Of a stretch of 64,000 bases of DNA, positions 23,841-31,940 are shown in pieces. This DNA is from Pseudomonadota bacterium (GTDB lineage Bacteria; Pseudomonadota; Gammaproteobacteria; Burkholderiales; Gallionellaceae): positions 1 to 64,000 of the forward strand of contig JAJXVB010000002.1 of assembly GCA_021782365.1 (NCBI GenBank), in the 5' to 3' direction. Within the stretch, counting starts at the first letter, position 1. Each line of letters opens with the position of its first letter. The translations under genes and the position numbers were made by a program. The notes beneath the pieces are model-generated. The model was not told the origin of the DNA. It did no database searches and saw only the letters and a program-made list of their open reading frames with translations.

Positions 23841-26800
23841 TTATTTCAGTTCCCCAAAAAAATTCTTGATCGCCAGCACGCGCTGGGCAAGGTCTTCGCA
23901 TTTTAACTCGATGCGCAGCTTGTCCTGGCCTGCCATCTTGATATGCCGCTTGCTCTGGATCAGGGTGATGATCTTCATCGGATCTATCGGCGGGTTTTCC
24001 ACGAACTGGATCTGGATCGCGTCTGAAGATGCATCCACCTTGCTGATGCCAAGCGGTTTGGCGAGCATGCGCAGGCGGTGGCAATCGAGCAGGGTCTGTG
24101 TCGATTCAGGCAACAGGCCGAAGCGGTCAACCAGTTCCTGGTGCATGTCATCGAGATCGCTCGGAGTTTCGCAGTTGGCAAGGCGCTTGTAGATCACGAG
24201 GCGCTGGTGGATGTCGCCGCAATATTCCTCGGGCAGAAGGGCTGGGCTATGCAGATTGATCTCTGTCGTCACGCCAAGCGGATGCGCCATGTCCGGTTCG
24301 CGTCCCTGCTTCAACGATGCCACTGCGGCATTGAGCATTTCCGTGTAGAGGGAAAATCCGATCTCCTGCATCTCGCCGCTTTGAGATTCTCCCAACACCT
24401 CTCCTGCGCCCCTGATCTCAAGATCATGCATCGCAAGATAGAAGCCGCTTCCCAGCTGTTCCATCGCCTGTATCGCCTCGAGGCGTTTCTTCGCCTGTGA
24501 ACTCAAACCGTCCAGGCTGTCCACCAGAAGATAGGCATAGGCCTGATGATGCGACCTTCCCACGCGGCCTCTCAACTGGTGCAACTGTGCCAGTCCAAAA
24601 CGGTCAGCGCGGTTCATGATGATGGTGTTCGCAGTGGGCACGTCTATGCCGGTCTCGATGATGGTTGTGCAAAGCAGAATGTTGAAGCGCTGCTGGTAGA
24701 AGTCCTTCATCACGGCTTCGAGATCGCGCTCGCTCATCTGTCCATGGGCAATCCTGATGCGCGCCTCGGGTAGCAGTTCTGCTAGCTTTTCCTCCATGTT
24801 GGCGATGGTGTCCACCTCGTTGTGCAGGAGATAGACCTGGCCGCCGCGCCTCAATTCGCGCAGCACGGCTTCCCTGATCACGCCGGCGCTGTAGCTGCTG
24901 ACGAAGGTCTTGATAGACAAGCGCCTTTGCGGTGCGGTCGCGATGATGGAAAAGTCGCGCAGGCCTTCCAGAGACATCGCAAGCGTTCGCGGTATCGGTG
25001 TCGCAGTCAGCGTAAGCACATCCACTTCGGCGCGCAGCGCCTTTAGCTTTTCCTTCTGCTGCACGCCGAATCGGTGCTCTTCGTCTATGATCACAAGCCC
25101 CAGGTTTTCAAACGAAATGCCCTTCTGTATCAGCTTGTGCGTGCCTATGATGATGTCGAGCTTACCCTCAGACATGTCCTTTAGCGCCTCTGTCTGCTCC
25201 TTGGCCGAACGGAAGCGCGAGAGTTCCGCGATGCGCACAGGCCAGTCGGCGAAACGGTTGGAAAAATTCTGGAAATGCTGCTCTGCAAGCAGCGTGGTGG
25301 GGACCAGAACGGCAACCTGTTTGCCGTCCATTACAGCGACGAATGCCGCGCGCAGCGCGACCTCGGTCTTGCCAAAGCCGACATCGCCGCAGATCAGCCT
25401 GTCCATCGGCTTTCCTGACTGCATGTCTTCGATCACCGCGCTGATGGCGGCTGCCTGATCTGGCGTTTCCTCGAAACCAAATCCTGCGGAAAACTCCTCG
25501 TAATCGCGCGCCGTGAGCTGGAAGGAATGACCCTTGCGCGTTGCGCGCTGCGCATAGATGTTGAGGAGTTCTGCCGCAGTATCGCGCACCTGCTGCATGG
25601 CGCGGCGCTTGGCCTTGTCCCAGGCGCCCGAACCCAGCTTGTGCAAAGGTGCCGATTCCTGTGCCCCTCCGCTATAGCGACCGATCACATGAAGCTGAGA
25701 GACGGGAACGTAGAGCTTGTCTCCTCCCTGGTATTCCAGAAGAAGAAACTCGTTTTCCCCTTCGCCCAAATCGAGGTTCACCAGCCCCTGATAGCGCGCG
25801 ATTCCATGCTGTTCGTGCACCACCGGATCGCCGACCTTGAGTTCGGAGAGATCGCGCAGCATGCCTTCGATGTTGCTCTTCTTCGCTGCACGCGTTGCAC
25901 GGTTGCGAGGCTTGCTTGCATAAAGCTCGGATTCGGTGATGATGGCCAAGCCTTCGCTTGGCAACAGAAAGCCGTTTTGCAAGGGCCCCGTGCAGAGCAT
26001 GAATTTTTTCGAGCTTGCGAGAAACCCCGCATAGTCCTCGCAGATTTCTGCCTTGAGTCCATATTCCTGGAGGAAACCTGCCATGATTTCGCGCCGCCCC
26101 AGGCTGTCTGCAAGAAGCAGGGTGCGCCCGTCGTAGCGCTTCAGAAAATCGGCAAAGGCTTGTATGGGATTCTCCGCATGGCGATTCACCGCGATGTTCG
26201 GAACCGCATTGGTGTTGCATGAGATGGCGCTGTCGGAATCCGGCAGCACGTCCATGCGTGCATAGTCCTTTGCGGCGATGAAGAACGCTTCGGAATTCAT
26301 GAAGAGCTCTTTAACCGGCAGAAGAGGATGATGCATGTCGCCTCTTAGCAGGTTGTAGCGCGACTCTGCATCGGTGTTGAACCGGACTATGGCCTCGTTC
26401 ACATCGCCGTGCAGGCAAAGGGTCGCATCCTTAGACAGATAATCAAAGAGCGAGGCGGTCTTGTCAAAAAAGAGCGGAAGGTAGTATTCGATGCCGGCGG
26501 GCGCATTGCCCTTGCTGACTTCCTTGTAGATGCGGGACTTCGATGGATCCCCTTCGAATCTTTCCCTGAAATTCTGGCGGAATTTCGCTTGTCCCTTTTC
26601 ATCCAGCGGAAATTCGCGCGCCGGCAGAAGGCGTATCTCGGGAACCGGATAAAGGGTGCGCTGCGTGTCCACGTCGAAGGTCGAAATGCTTTCGATCTCG
26701 TCGTCGAAGAGGTCGATGCGATAGGGTAAAACGCTGCCCATCGCGAAGAGATCGATGATGCCGCCCCTGACGCAATATTCGCCGGGCGAGATTACCTGCT

Positions 26801-27239
26801 GGACATGGCTGTATCCCGCAAGGGTAAGCTGTTCGCGAAGCGCCTTGAGATCCAGTCTTTCCTTTTTCTTAAGGAAGAAGGTGAAGGCGGCCAGATATTC
26901 TGTGGGGGGCAGCGGGTAAAGGGCAGTCGTGACGGGCACGATCAAGACGTCGCAGGAATTGCTTCTGACATGGTGCAGGGTTGCAAGCCTTTCGGAAACC
27001 AAATCCTGGTGCGGCGAGAAGTGATCGTAGGGCAGCGTTTCCCAGTCGGGGAAGAGATGCATGCGAAGCCTGGGAGAGAAGAAGCTTATTTCCTCGAATA
27101 GCCGCTGGGCAGAGAGTGCATCCGAGCAGACGATGGCAAGCGGCGAATCTTTTTCGGCTAGTTGCGCGAAGGCGAGTGCATCGGAAGAGCCGATGAGGGC
27201 TTTGTAGCGCGGTCGGGATTGATTGGATGTGAACAGCAT
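23841..27239 (-). CDS. mfd: Transcription-repair coupling factor Mfd
   Basis: A 1132-residue DNA translocase that removes stalled RNA polymerase at lesions and recruits UvrA. Order: UvrB-like domains (about 1-320), RNA-polymerase-interacting domain (about 460-530, DPVVHEQHGIARYQGL), helicase domain with GDVGFGKTEVALRAAF, DEEHRFGVQQKEKLK, TATPIPRTL and QLRGRVGRS, then the TRG motif and the C-terminal UvrA-blocking domain. Length is normal. A TATAAT on its strand at 27269-27274 supplies a probable promoter. The stop is 96 bases from the accessory patch, so mfd marks the right border of that island. Confidence 0.96.
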   Translation of the reverse strand: MLFTSNQSRPRYKALIGSSDALAFAQLAEKDSPLAIVCSDALSAQRLFEEISFFSPRLRMHLFPDWETLPYDHFSPHQDLVSERLATLHHVRSNSCDVLIVPVTTALYPLPPTEYLAAFTFFLKKKERLDLKALREQLTLAGYSHVQQVISPGEYCVRGGIIDLFAMGSVLPYRIDLFDDEIESISTFDVDTQRTLYPVPEIRLLPAREFPLDEKGQAKFRQNFRERFEGDPSKSRIYKEVSKGNAPAGIEYYLPLFFDKTASLFDYLSKDATLCLHGDVNEAIVRFNTDAESRYNLLRGDMHHPLLPVKELFMNSEAFFIAAKDYARMDVLPDSDSAISCNTNAVPNIAVNRHAENPIQAFADFLKRYDGRTLLLADSLGRREIMAGFLQEYGLKAEICEDYAGFLASSKKFMLCTGPLQNGFLLPSEGLAIITESELYASKPRNRATRAAKKSNIEGMLRDLSELKVGDPVVHEQHGIARYQGLVNLDLGEGENEFLLLEYQGGDKLYVPVSQLHVIGRYSGGAQESAPLHKLGSGAWDKAKRRAMQQVRDTAAELLNIYAQRATRKGHSFQLTARDYEEFSAGFGFEETPDQAAAISAVIEDMQSGKPMDRLICGDVGFGKTEVALRAAFVAVMDGKQVAVLVPTTLLAEQHFQNFSNRFADWPVRIAELSRFRSAKEQTEALKDMSEGKLDIIIGTHKLIQKGISFENLGLVIIDEEHRFGVQQKEKLKALRAEVDVLTLTATPIPRTLAMSLEGLRDFSIIATAPQRRLSIKTFVSSYSAGVIREAVLRELRRGGQVYLLHNEVDTIANMEEKLAELLPEARIRIAHGQMSERDLEAVMKDFYQQRFNILLCTTIIETGIDVPTANTIIMNRADRFGLAQLHQLRGRVGRSHHQAYAYLLVDSLDGLSSQAKKRLEAIQAMEQLGSGFYLAMHDLEIRGAGEVLGESQSGEMQEIGFSLYTEMLNAAVASLKQGREPDMAHPLGVTTEINLHSPALLPEEYCGDIHQRLVIYKRLANCETPSDLDDMHQELVDRFGLLPESTQTLLDCHRLRMLAKPLGISKVDASSDAIQIQFVENPPIDPMKIITLIQSKRHIKMAGQDKLRIELKCEDLAQRVLAIKNFFGELK

Positions 27240-27268
27240 GGCAGTTGCAGAAAAGCGTATATGGCGCC

Positions 27269-27274
27269 ATTATA
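27269..27274 (-). promoter_or_regulatory. Candidate -10 box for mfd
   Basis: The minus strand reads TATAAT 30 bases before the mfd ATG; a clear -35 is not seen. It lies between the S24-like gene and mfd, which are on the same strand. Confidence 0.4.
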
Positions 27275-27314
27275 AACGCCTCTTGCCCGGTCGCGGCATC
27301 AGACTTGGGGCAAA

Positions 27315-27683
27315 TCACTCGATGTAGATCTTCGAGGCACGTCGCCTGCCGGGACGGGACTTCTGGGTGATGATGCCCTTGATCTCCGAGAGGTCTTCAA
27401 CCGGCAAGTCTGGATAGTTTTCATTGAGCGCATGTAAAAGCCAGCCCGATTCATTCTTGATGAGCTGGCGGAAGATGTATTCTTCGCCGTTAAACGCCAG
27501 CACATAGCTCCCCTCGATGATTCTGGGGCCGGGTTCGATGATGATGACTTCGCCCTCGTTGAATTCCGGCACCATGCTGTCGCCCAGCACCATCAGCGCA
27601 AAGGGTTCCGCATCGCCGCAGGAGCTCTGATTCGTCGTATCCGCTTCCCCGGCGGCAATCGGGATGATTTTCTTGTTGGTCAT
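27315..27683 (-). CDS. Stand-alone S24/LexA-like domain protein
   Basis: A 122-residue protein comprising only an S24 peptidase-like fold. GDSMVPEF (34-41) carries the Ser36 nucleophile in the family GxSM context, followed by EGEVIIIEPG and GSYVLAFNGEEYIFRQL. The general-base Lys of LexA-type proteins would fall near residue 72, where Arg is seen, and there is no helix-turn-helix domain. It may therefore be a non-cleaving sensor or signal-peptidase-like relative. An upstream in-frame ATG (27752) would overlap the divergent ispD leader; MTNKKIIPIA at 27683 is preferred. Role unknown; its position between mfd and ispD suggests a link to DNA damage response, which is inference. Confidence 0.7.
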   Translation of the reverse strand: MTNKKIIPIAAGEADTTNQSSCGDAEPFALMVLGDSMVPEFNEGEVIIIEPGPRIIEGSYVLAFNGEEYIFRQLIKNESGWLLHALNENYPDLPVEDLSEIKGIITQKSRPGRRRASKIYIE

Positions 27684-27755
27684 TCGTATTCTCGAGTAAT
27701 TGCGTAAAATACTACCTGCATGAAGACAAAAAGCCAACAGCAGGCTCATCAAACT

Positions 27756-28442
27756 ATGACATCATTCTACGCCTTGGTTCCGGCCGCAGGTTTCGGCGCG
27801 CGCATGGGACATGAGTTGCCCAAGCAATATTTGCCCATTGCGGGCAAGCCGATGATTTACCATTCGTTAAGGACGCTCTGCGATTGCGAAGAGATTAAGA
27901 GCGTGTTCGTCGTGCTTTCACCCGATGACGAACTTTTTCACGGATATGACTGGTCTTTATTTTCAGGAAAACTGGAGCCCCTTTATTGCGGAGGCAAGAC
28001 GCGTGCCGAATCCGTGCTGAACGGGCTCATCGCATCCGAACTGGAACCGGACGATTGGGTGCTGGTGCACGATGCTGCAAGGCCATGTCTTACGCAGGCG
28101 AATTTGCGAAAACTGATCGACGAATTGCGAGAGGATGAGGTTGGCGGAATACTCGCCGTTCCGGTAGCGGACACCTTGAAACGCGCAGATCAGATGCAGC
28201 GCGTGTTGCGCACTGAAGACCGATCGGATCTCTGGCATGCACAGACCCCCCAGATGTTTCGCCTGGAACTTCTGACGCTTGCATTGCAGCGCTGCAAATC
28301 GGTCACGGACGAGGCCTCTGCGGTCGAAGCGATGGGTTTAAGCCCCAGGCTCGTGCTAGGGGATGTCGGCAATTTCAAGGTAACCTACCCACAGGATATG
28401 AAGATGGCCGAACTGCTTCTTAAGGAGAGAACATGCGCATAG
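27756..28442 (+). CDS. ispD: 2-C-methyl-D-erythritol 4-phosphate cytidylyltransferase
   Basis: A 228-residue MEP-pathway enzyme that joins CTP and methylerythritol phosphate. The CTP-binding loop [13 protein letters not shown] with PKQYLPI is at residues 5-24, then [10 protein letters not shown] and the VPVADTLKR segment. An in-frame ATG at 27720 would add 12 unlikely residues; [12 protein letters not shown] is the family start. The 3' end overlaps ispF by 10 bases. This begins a run of tightly packed genes: ispD, ispF, tsaB, rimI and a uracil-DNA glycosylase. Confidence 0.95.
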   Translation: MTSFYALVPAAGFGARMGHELPKQYLPIAGKPMIYHSLRTLCDCEEIKSVFVVLSPDDELFHGYDWSLFSGKLEPLYCGGKTRAESVLNGLIASELEPDDWVLVHDAARPCLTQANLRKLIDELREDEVGGILAVPVADTLKRADQMQRVLRTEDRSDLWHAQTPQMFRLELLTLALQRCKSVTDEASAVEAMGLSPRLVLGDVGNFKVTYPQDMKMAELLLKERTCA

Positions 28443-28909
28443 GGCAGGGTTTCGATGTGCACCAGCTGGTTGCGGGAAGGCGCCTTGTCATCGGCGGCGT
28501 GGACATCCCGTATGAAAAGGGTTTGCTCGGGCATTCCGATGCGGACGTGCTGCTGCATGCGATATGCGACGCGTTGCTGGGCGCCGCAGCGTTGGGAGAC
28601 ATAGGGAGGCATTTCTCCGACAGCGATGCGAAATTCAAGAACATAGACAGCCGCATCCTGCTTAGGGAAGTGCTGCACCTGGTGAGAAAAGAGGGCTATC
28701 GCATTGCGAATGTGGATGCGACCATCATCGCTCAGGCGCCCAGGATGGCGCCGCACATCCCGAAGATGGTAGAAAACATCGCCGCTGACTTGAGGCTGGA
28801 GAAGGATGCGGTCAACGTGAAGGCGACCACCACAGAACATCTGGGCTATACCGGGCGGGGAGAAGGCATCGCAGCGCAGGCCGTCGTATTGTTGCTGGCG
28901 GACGCATGA
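28433..28909 (+). CDS. ispF: 2-C-methyl-D-erythritol 2,4-cyclodiphosphate synthase
   Basis: A 158-residue trimeric enzyme of the MEP pathway. Zinc ligands Asp8 and His10 (GFDVHQL) and the His in [14 protein letters not shown] are present, as are [19 protein letters not shown] at the C-terminus (read in parts). It overlaps ispD by 10 bases and tsaB by 4 (ATGA), so all three are co-translated. Confidence 0.96.
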   Translation: MRIGQGFDVHQLVAGRRLVIGGVDIPYEKGLLGHSDADVLLHAICDALLGAAALGDIGRHFSDSDAKFKNIDSRILLREVLHLVRKEGYRIANVDATIIAQAPRMAPHIPKMVENIAADLRLEKDAVNVKATTTEHLGYTGRGEGIAAQAVVLLLADA

Positions 28910-29607
28910 ATATCCTCGCTCTTGATACATCCACCGAATACTGCTCGGTAGCGCTATGGCGGGATGGGGTCGTCCTTGCGCAAAACGTGCATGCGGGGCA
29001 GAAGCATTCCGAGATGCTGATGCCGATGCTGCATGACCTTTTTGAAGAATCGGGAATCGGGCTGATGCAATGCGATGGCATCGCTTTCGGTTCCGGGCCC
29101 GGTTCTTTCACGGGCGTGCGCATCGCCTGCGGTGTGGCGCAGGGTTTGGCACTGGGGGCGGGTCTGCCGGTGGCGGGCATCTCCACCTTGCTTGCGCTGG
29201 CAGCAGGGACTGGAAGAACAAGGGTGATCTCGGCGCTCGATGCGCGCATGGGCGAGATCTATTTCGCCGTATATGAAAAGACAGAGAGCGGCTGGCTGGA
29301 AGCCGTCGAGCCTAGCCTATGCAAACCGGCAGATGCACCTGCCATCCCAATTGGCGACTGGTTTGGCGCAGGCAGCGGTTTTTCTGCATTTTCTGAGATT
29401 CTGCAGAGCCGCTATTCGGGACAGTTGATCGGCATGGATGGCAACGCTCTGCCCATGGCGGAAAACATCGCTGCGTTGGGCGCCTTGCAGTTTTCGAGAG
29501 GGCTGGGCGTGGATGCGGCTTTAGCCCAACCATTCTATCTGAGAGACAAGGTCGCGTTGAAGACCTCGGAGAGGGAACAGATGGCGCTCGATAAACCAGG
29601 AAAATGA
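28906..29607 (+). CDS. tsaB: tRNA threonylcarbamoyladenosine biosynthesis protein TsaB
   Basis: A 233-residue ASKHA-fold partner of TsaD in making t6A at position 37 of ANN-decoding tRNAs. N-terminus [16 protein letters not shown], then [21 protein letters not shown] and [17 protein letters not shown] are typical. It begins in the ispF stop (ATGA) and overlaps rimI in the same way; tsaB-rimI pairing is widespread. Confidence 0.95.
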   Translation: MNILALDTSTEYCSVALWRDGVVLAQNVHAGQKHSEMLMPMLHDLFEESGIGLMQCDGIAFGSGPGSFTGVRIACGVAQGLALGAGLPVAGISTLLALAAGTGRTRVISALDARMGEIYFAVYEKTESGWLEAVEPSLCKPADAPAIPIGDWFGAGSGFSAFSEILQSRYSGQLIGMDGNALPMAENIAALGALQFSRGLGVDAALAQPFYLRDKVALKTSEREQMALDKPGK

Positions 29608-30053
29608 GAAAGATGCAAGCCTCAGATGTGGACGAGGTGCTGGCCATAGAATGCGCCGTTCAGGCATATCCCTGGACGCGCGGCAATTTTTGCGATGCGC
29701 TTGAAAGCGGCTATCTGTGTTATGTTGATGAGTGCGATGGAAAACCATGTGGCTATGCGGTGCTGATGATGGGAAGCGATGATGCCGAACTCCTCAATAT
29801 TGCAATCGCCAAGGCGTATCAGCGCAAGGGAATGGGAAGAAGGATGCTTGAGTCGCTGGTGCAGATTGCAAGAGACAGAAAGATGTCCCGTGTTCTGCTC
29901 GAGGTTCGCGCCTCCAATCCGGCGGCGATTGCGCTTTATCGTCTTGCGGGATTTCGTGAAATAGGTGTCAGGCGCGAGTATTATCGGAGCAACAATGGCA
30001 GCGAAAACGCGATCGTGATGGCGTGCGACCTTGAGAAAAGGGGTGATGCGTGA
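29604..30053 (+). CDS. rimI: Ribosomal protein S18 alanine N-acetyltransferase RimI
   Basis: A 149-residue GNAT acetyltransferase. The acetyl-CoA loop is in YQRKGMGRRMLESLV (about 72-86), followed by VLLEVRASNPAAIALYRLAGF, in which the end of the fold and the Asn-Tyr of RimI are visible. It acetylates the N-terminus of S18. It overlaps tsaB and the next gene by 4 bases each. Confidence 0.93.
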   Translation: MRKMQASDVDEVLAIECAVQAYPWTRGNFCDALESGYLCYVDECDGKPCGYAVLMMGSDDAELLNIAIAKAYQRKGMGRRMLESLVQIARDRKMSRVLLEVRASNPAAIALYRLAGFREIGVRREYYRSNNGSENAIVMACDLEKRGDA

Positions 30054-30706
30054 ATAGGCGTGAGGCAGTGTTGCGGGAGATGAATCTCTATCCGATATGG
30101 GTGCGGCGCGAGACGCCTGCTGCAACGGAGACTCTGTCTGAGACGATTCCATCTCTGCTGGATTGGCCGGAACTCAAGGAGAAGGTGAAGAACTGCGAAC
30201 TGTGCCCGCTTCGAGCCGGCTGCAAGCAGACGGTGTTCGGCGTGGGGAACGAGAAGGCGGAATGGCTCTTCGTCGGCGAGGGGCCGGGGGCCGAAGAGGA
30301 TGCGAGGGGAGAGCCTTTCGTGGGGCAGGCTGGCAGATTGCTCGACAACATGCTGCTCGCCATCGGGCTAAAGCGAAGCGACGTCTATATCGCGAACGTG
30401 GTCAAGTGCAGGCCACCCAGCAACAGGCAGCCTCATGCGAGCGAAATGGCTGCATGCCTGCCTTACCTTGAAAACCAGATTGCGCTCATTCAGCCAAAAA
30501 TCATCGTGGCGCTGGGCAGGACGGCTGCGTCTGCCCTTTTGAACACCGATGCGGCCATATCCTCTCTGCGAGGCAGGGTGCATGAGCATCGCGGCATTCC
30601 GGTGGTCGTGAGTTTTCATCCGGCCTATCTTTTGCGCACGCCGCTCGACAAGGCAAAGTCCTGGCAGGATCTTTGTCTGGCGAGCGAGACCGTGGGCAGG
30701 AGCTGA
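30050..30706 (+). CDS. Type 4 (Fe-S) uracil-DNA glycosylase
   Basis: A 218-residue family 4 uracil-DNA glycosylase, which excises uracil from DNA. The [4Fe-4S] ligands are Cys49 and Cys52 (CELCPLRAGC) plus Cys in VVKCRPP and AACLPYL. The active-site motif GEGPGAEEDARGEPFVGQAG and the C-terminal VVSFHPAYLLR are present in parts. N-terminal 40 residues are a variable extension that contacts other factors in relatives. It starts inside the rimI stop. Confidence 0.93.
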   Translation: MNRREAVLREMNLYPIWVRRETPAATETLSETIPSLLDWPELKEKVKNCELCPLRAGCKQTVFGVGNEKAEWLFVGEGPGAEEDARGEPFVGQAGRLLDNMLLAIGLKRSDVYIANVVKCRPPSNRQPHASEMAACLPYLENQIALIQPKIIVALGRTAASALLNTDAAISSLRGRVHEHRGIPVVVSFHPAYLLRTPLDKAKSWQDLCLASETVGRS

Positions 30707-30734
30707 TTTTTCCAGGATCAAGGGGGTGGCTGAA

Positions 30735-31940
30735 ATGAAAAAATGGCTGCTGATCCCCGTTGTGATGCTGGTTCTTTTCTTCCTCTATCGCCAGCATCAC
30801 ATTGCTAATCCTGTGATCCGGATAGGCGTGCTGCATTCGCTGACCGGCACCATGGCGGGAAGCGAAGCGCCGCTGGTGGATGCGGTGAGGCTTGCTGTCG
30901 AAGAGACAAACCAGTCTGGCGGCATACACGGCGCCAAAATCCAGATGATCGTGAGCGACTGCCGGTCGGACGCAAACTACTGCGCAGCCCAGGCCGAGAA
31001 ACTGATCTCTCAGGACAAGGTGGATGCCCTGTTCGGTTGCTGGACTTCAGCCTGCCGCAAGGCGGTGAAGAACGTCGTCGAGAAGCATCATCACCTGCTG
31101 TTCTATCCCTTGCAATACGAGGGATTCGAGCAGTCGAGAGACATCTTCTACACAGGCGCGGTACCGAACCAGCAGATCATCCCCATGGTCGCATGGGCGA
31201 TGCAGACGCGAGGCAGAAGAGCTTATCTGATCGGCTCGGATTACATCTTTCCCCATGTCGCCAATCAGATCATCAGGAAACTTTTATTCGCGAAGAGCGG
31301 TGAAGTGGCAGGCGAGCGTTATGTGCCGCTTGGCAGCCATGACTTCGATCAGGTGGCGAAGGAGATCGCGAGCGTTCATCCAGATTTCGTCTTGAACACC
31401 TTGAATGGCGACAGCAACAGGCATTTCTTTCTCGCGCTCCAAAAAGCCGGAATTAGCGCAAGCGATATCCCTGTGTTTTCAAGCAGCATCGCTGAAGCGG
31501 AACTTTCTTCTATGCCGCCAGGCTTGATGACTGGGCACTATGCGGCATGGAATTATTTCGAGTCCGTGAAAAGCACTGAAAACCGCGCCTTCATCGAAAA
31601 TTTCCACCGCCGCTTTGGCCAACAGCGCGTGGTGGACGACCCGATGGAGGCGGCCTATATAGGTGTGCATCTTTGGGTGAATGCGATGCGCGAGGCTGGT
31701 TCGTCGAACATTTCCGCGATCAAGGGGGAACTCGAGAAGCAGGCGATGAATGCGCCTGAGGGCATCGTTGCGGTGGATGCCGACACCCACCATCTTTGGA
31801 AGATGGTGCGCATAGGCCGCATCCGTCCGGACGGGCAATTCGATATCGTCTGGCAGTCGGGGCGCAGCATAGGGCCCAGGCCCTTTCCATTTTTCATTTC
31901 CCGGGCTGATCGGGAAAAGATCGAGAGTGAATACAAATGA
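30735..31940 (+). CDS. Membrane-anchored branched-chain/urea-type periplasmic binding protein
   Basis: A 401-residue protein with an N-terminal membrane anchor or uncleaved signal (about residues 2-20) and a type I periplasmic binding fold. IRIGVLHSLTGTMAGSE, ALFGCWTSACRKAV, FYPLQYEGFEQS and VPNQQ resemble the UrtA/AmiC (Peripla_BP_5) group, which bind urea or short amides. No permease or ATPase gene is nearby. Its stop overlaps the start of a GGDEF-EAL gene (ATGA), so it is more likely a ligand sensor for that protein than a transporter component. ATG is preferred over a GTG three codons upstream because of AAGGGGG spacing. Confidence 0.82.
   Translation: MKKWLLIPVVMLVLFFLYRQHHIANPVIRIGVLHSLTGTMAGSEAPLVDAVRLAVEETNQSGGIHGAKIQMIVSDCRSDANYCAAQAEKLISQDKVDALFGCWTSACRKAVKNVVEKHHHLLFYPLQYEGFEQSRDIFYTGAVPNQQIIPMVAWAMQTRGRRAYLIGSDYIFPHVANQIIRKLLFAKSGEVAGERYVPLGSHDFDQVAKEIASVHPDFVLNTLNGDSNRHFFLALQKAGISASDIPVFSSSIAEAELSSMPPGLMTGHYAAWNYFESVKSTENRAFIENFHRRFGQQRVVDDPMEAAYIGVHLWVNAMREAGSSNISAIKGELEKQAMNAPEGIVAVDADTHHLWKMVRIGRIRPDGQFDIVWQSGRSIGPRPFPFFISRADREKIESEYK

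Noticed and set aside
27315-27683. Prophage repressor
   Set aside because: The S24-like protein has no DNA-binding domain and no phage genes lie nearby.
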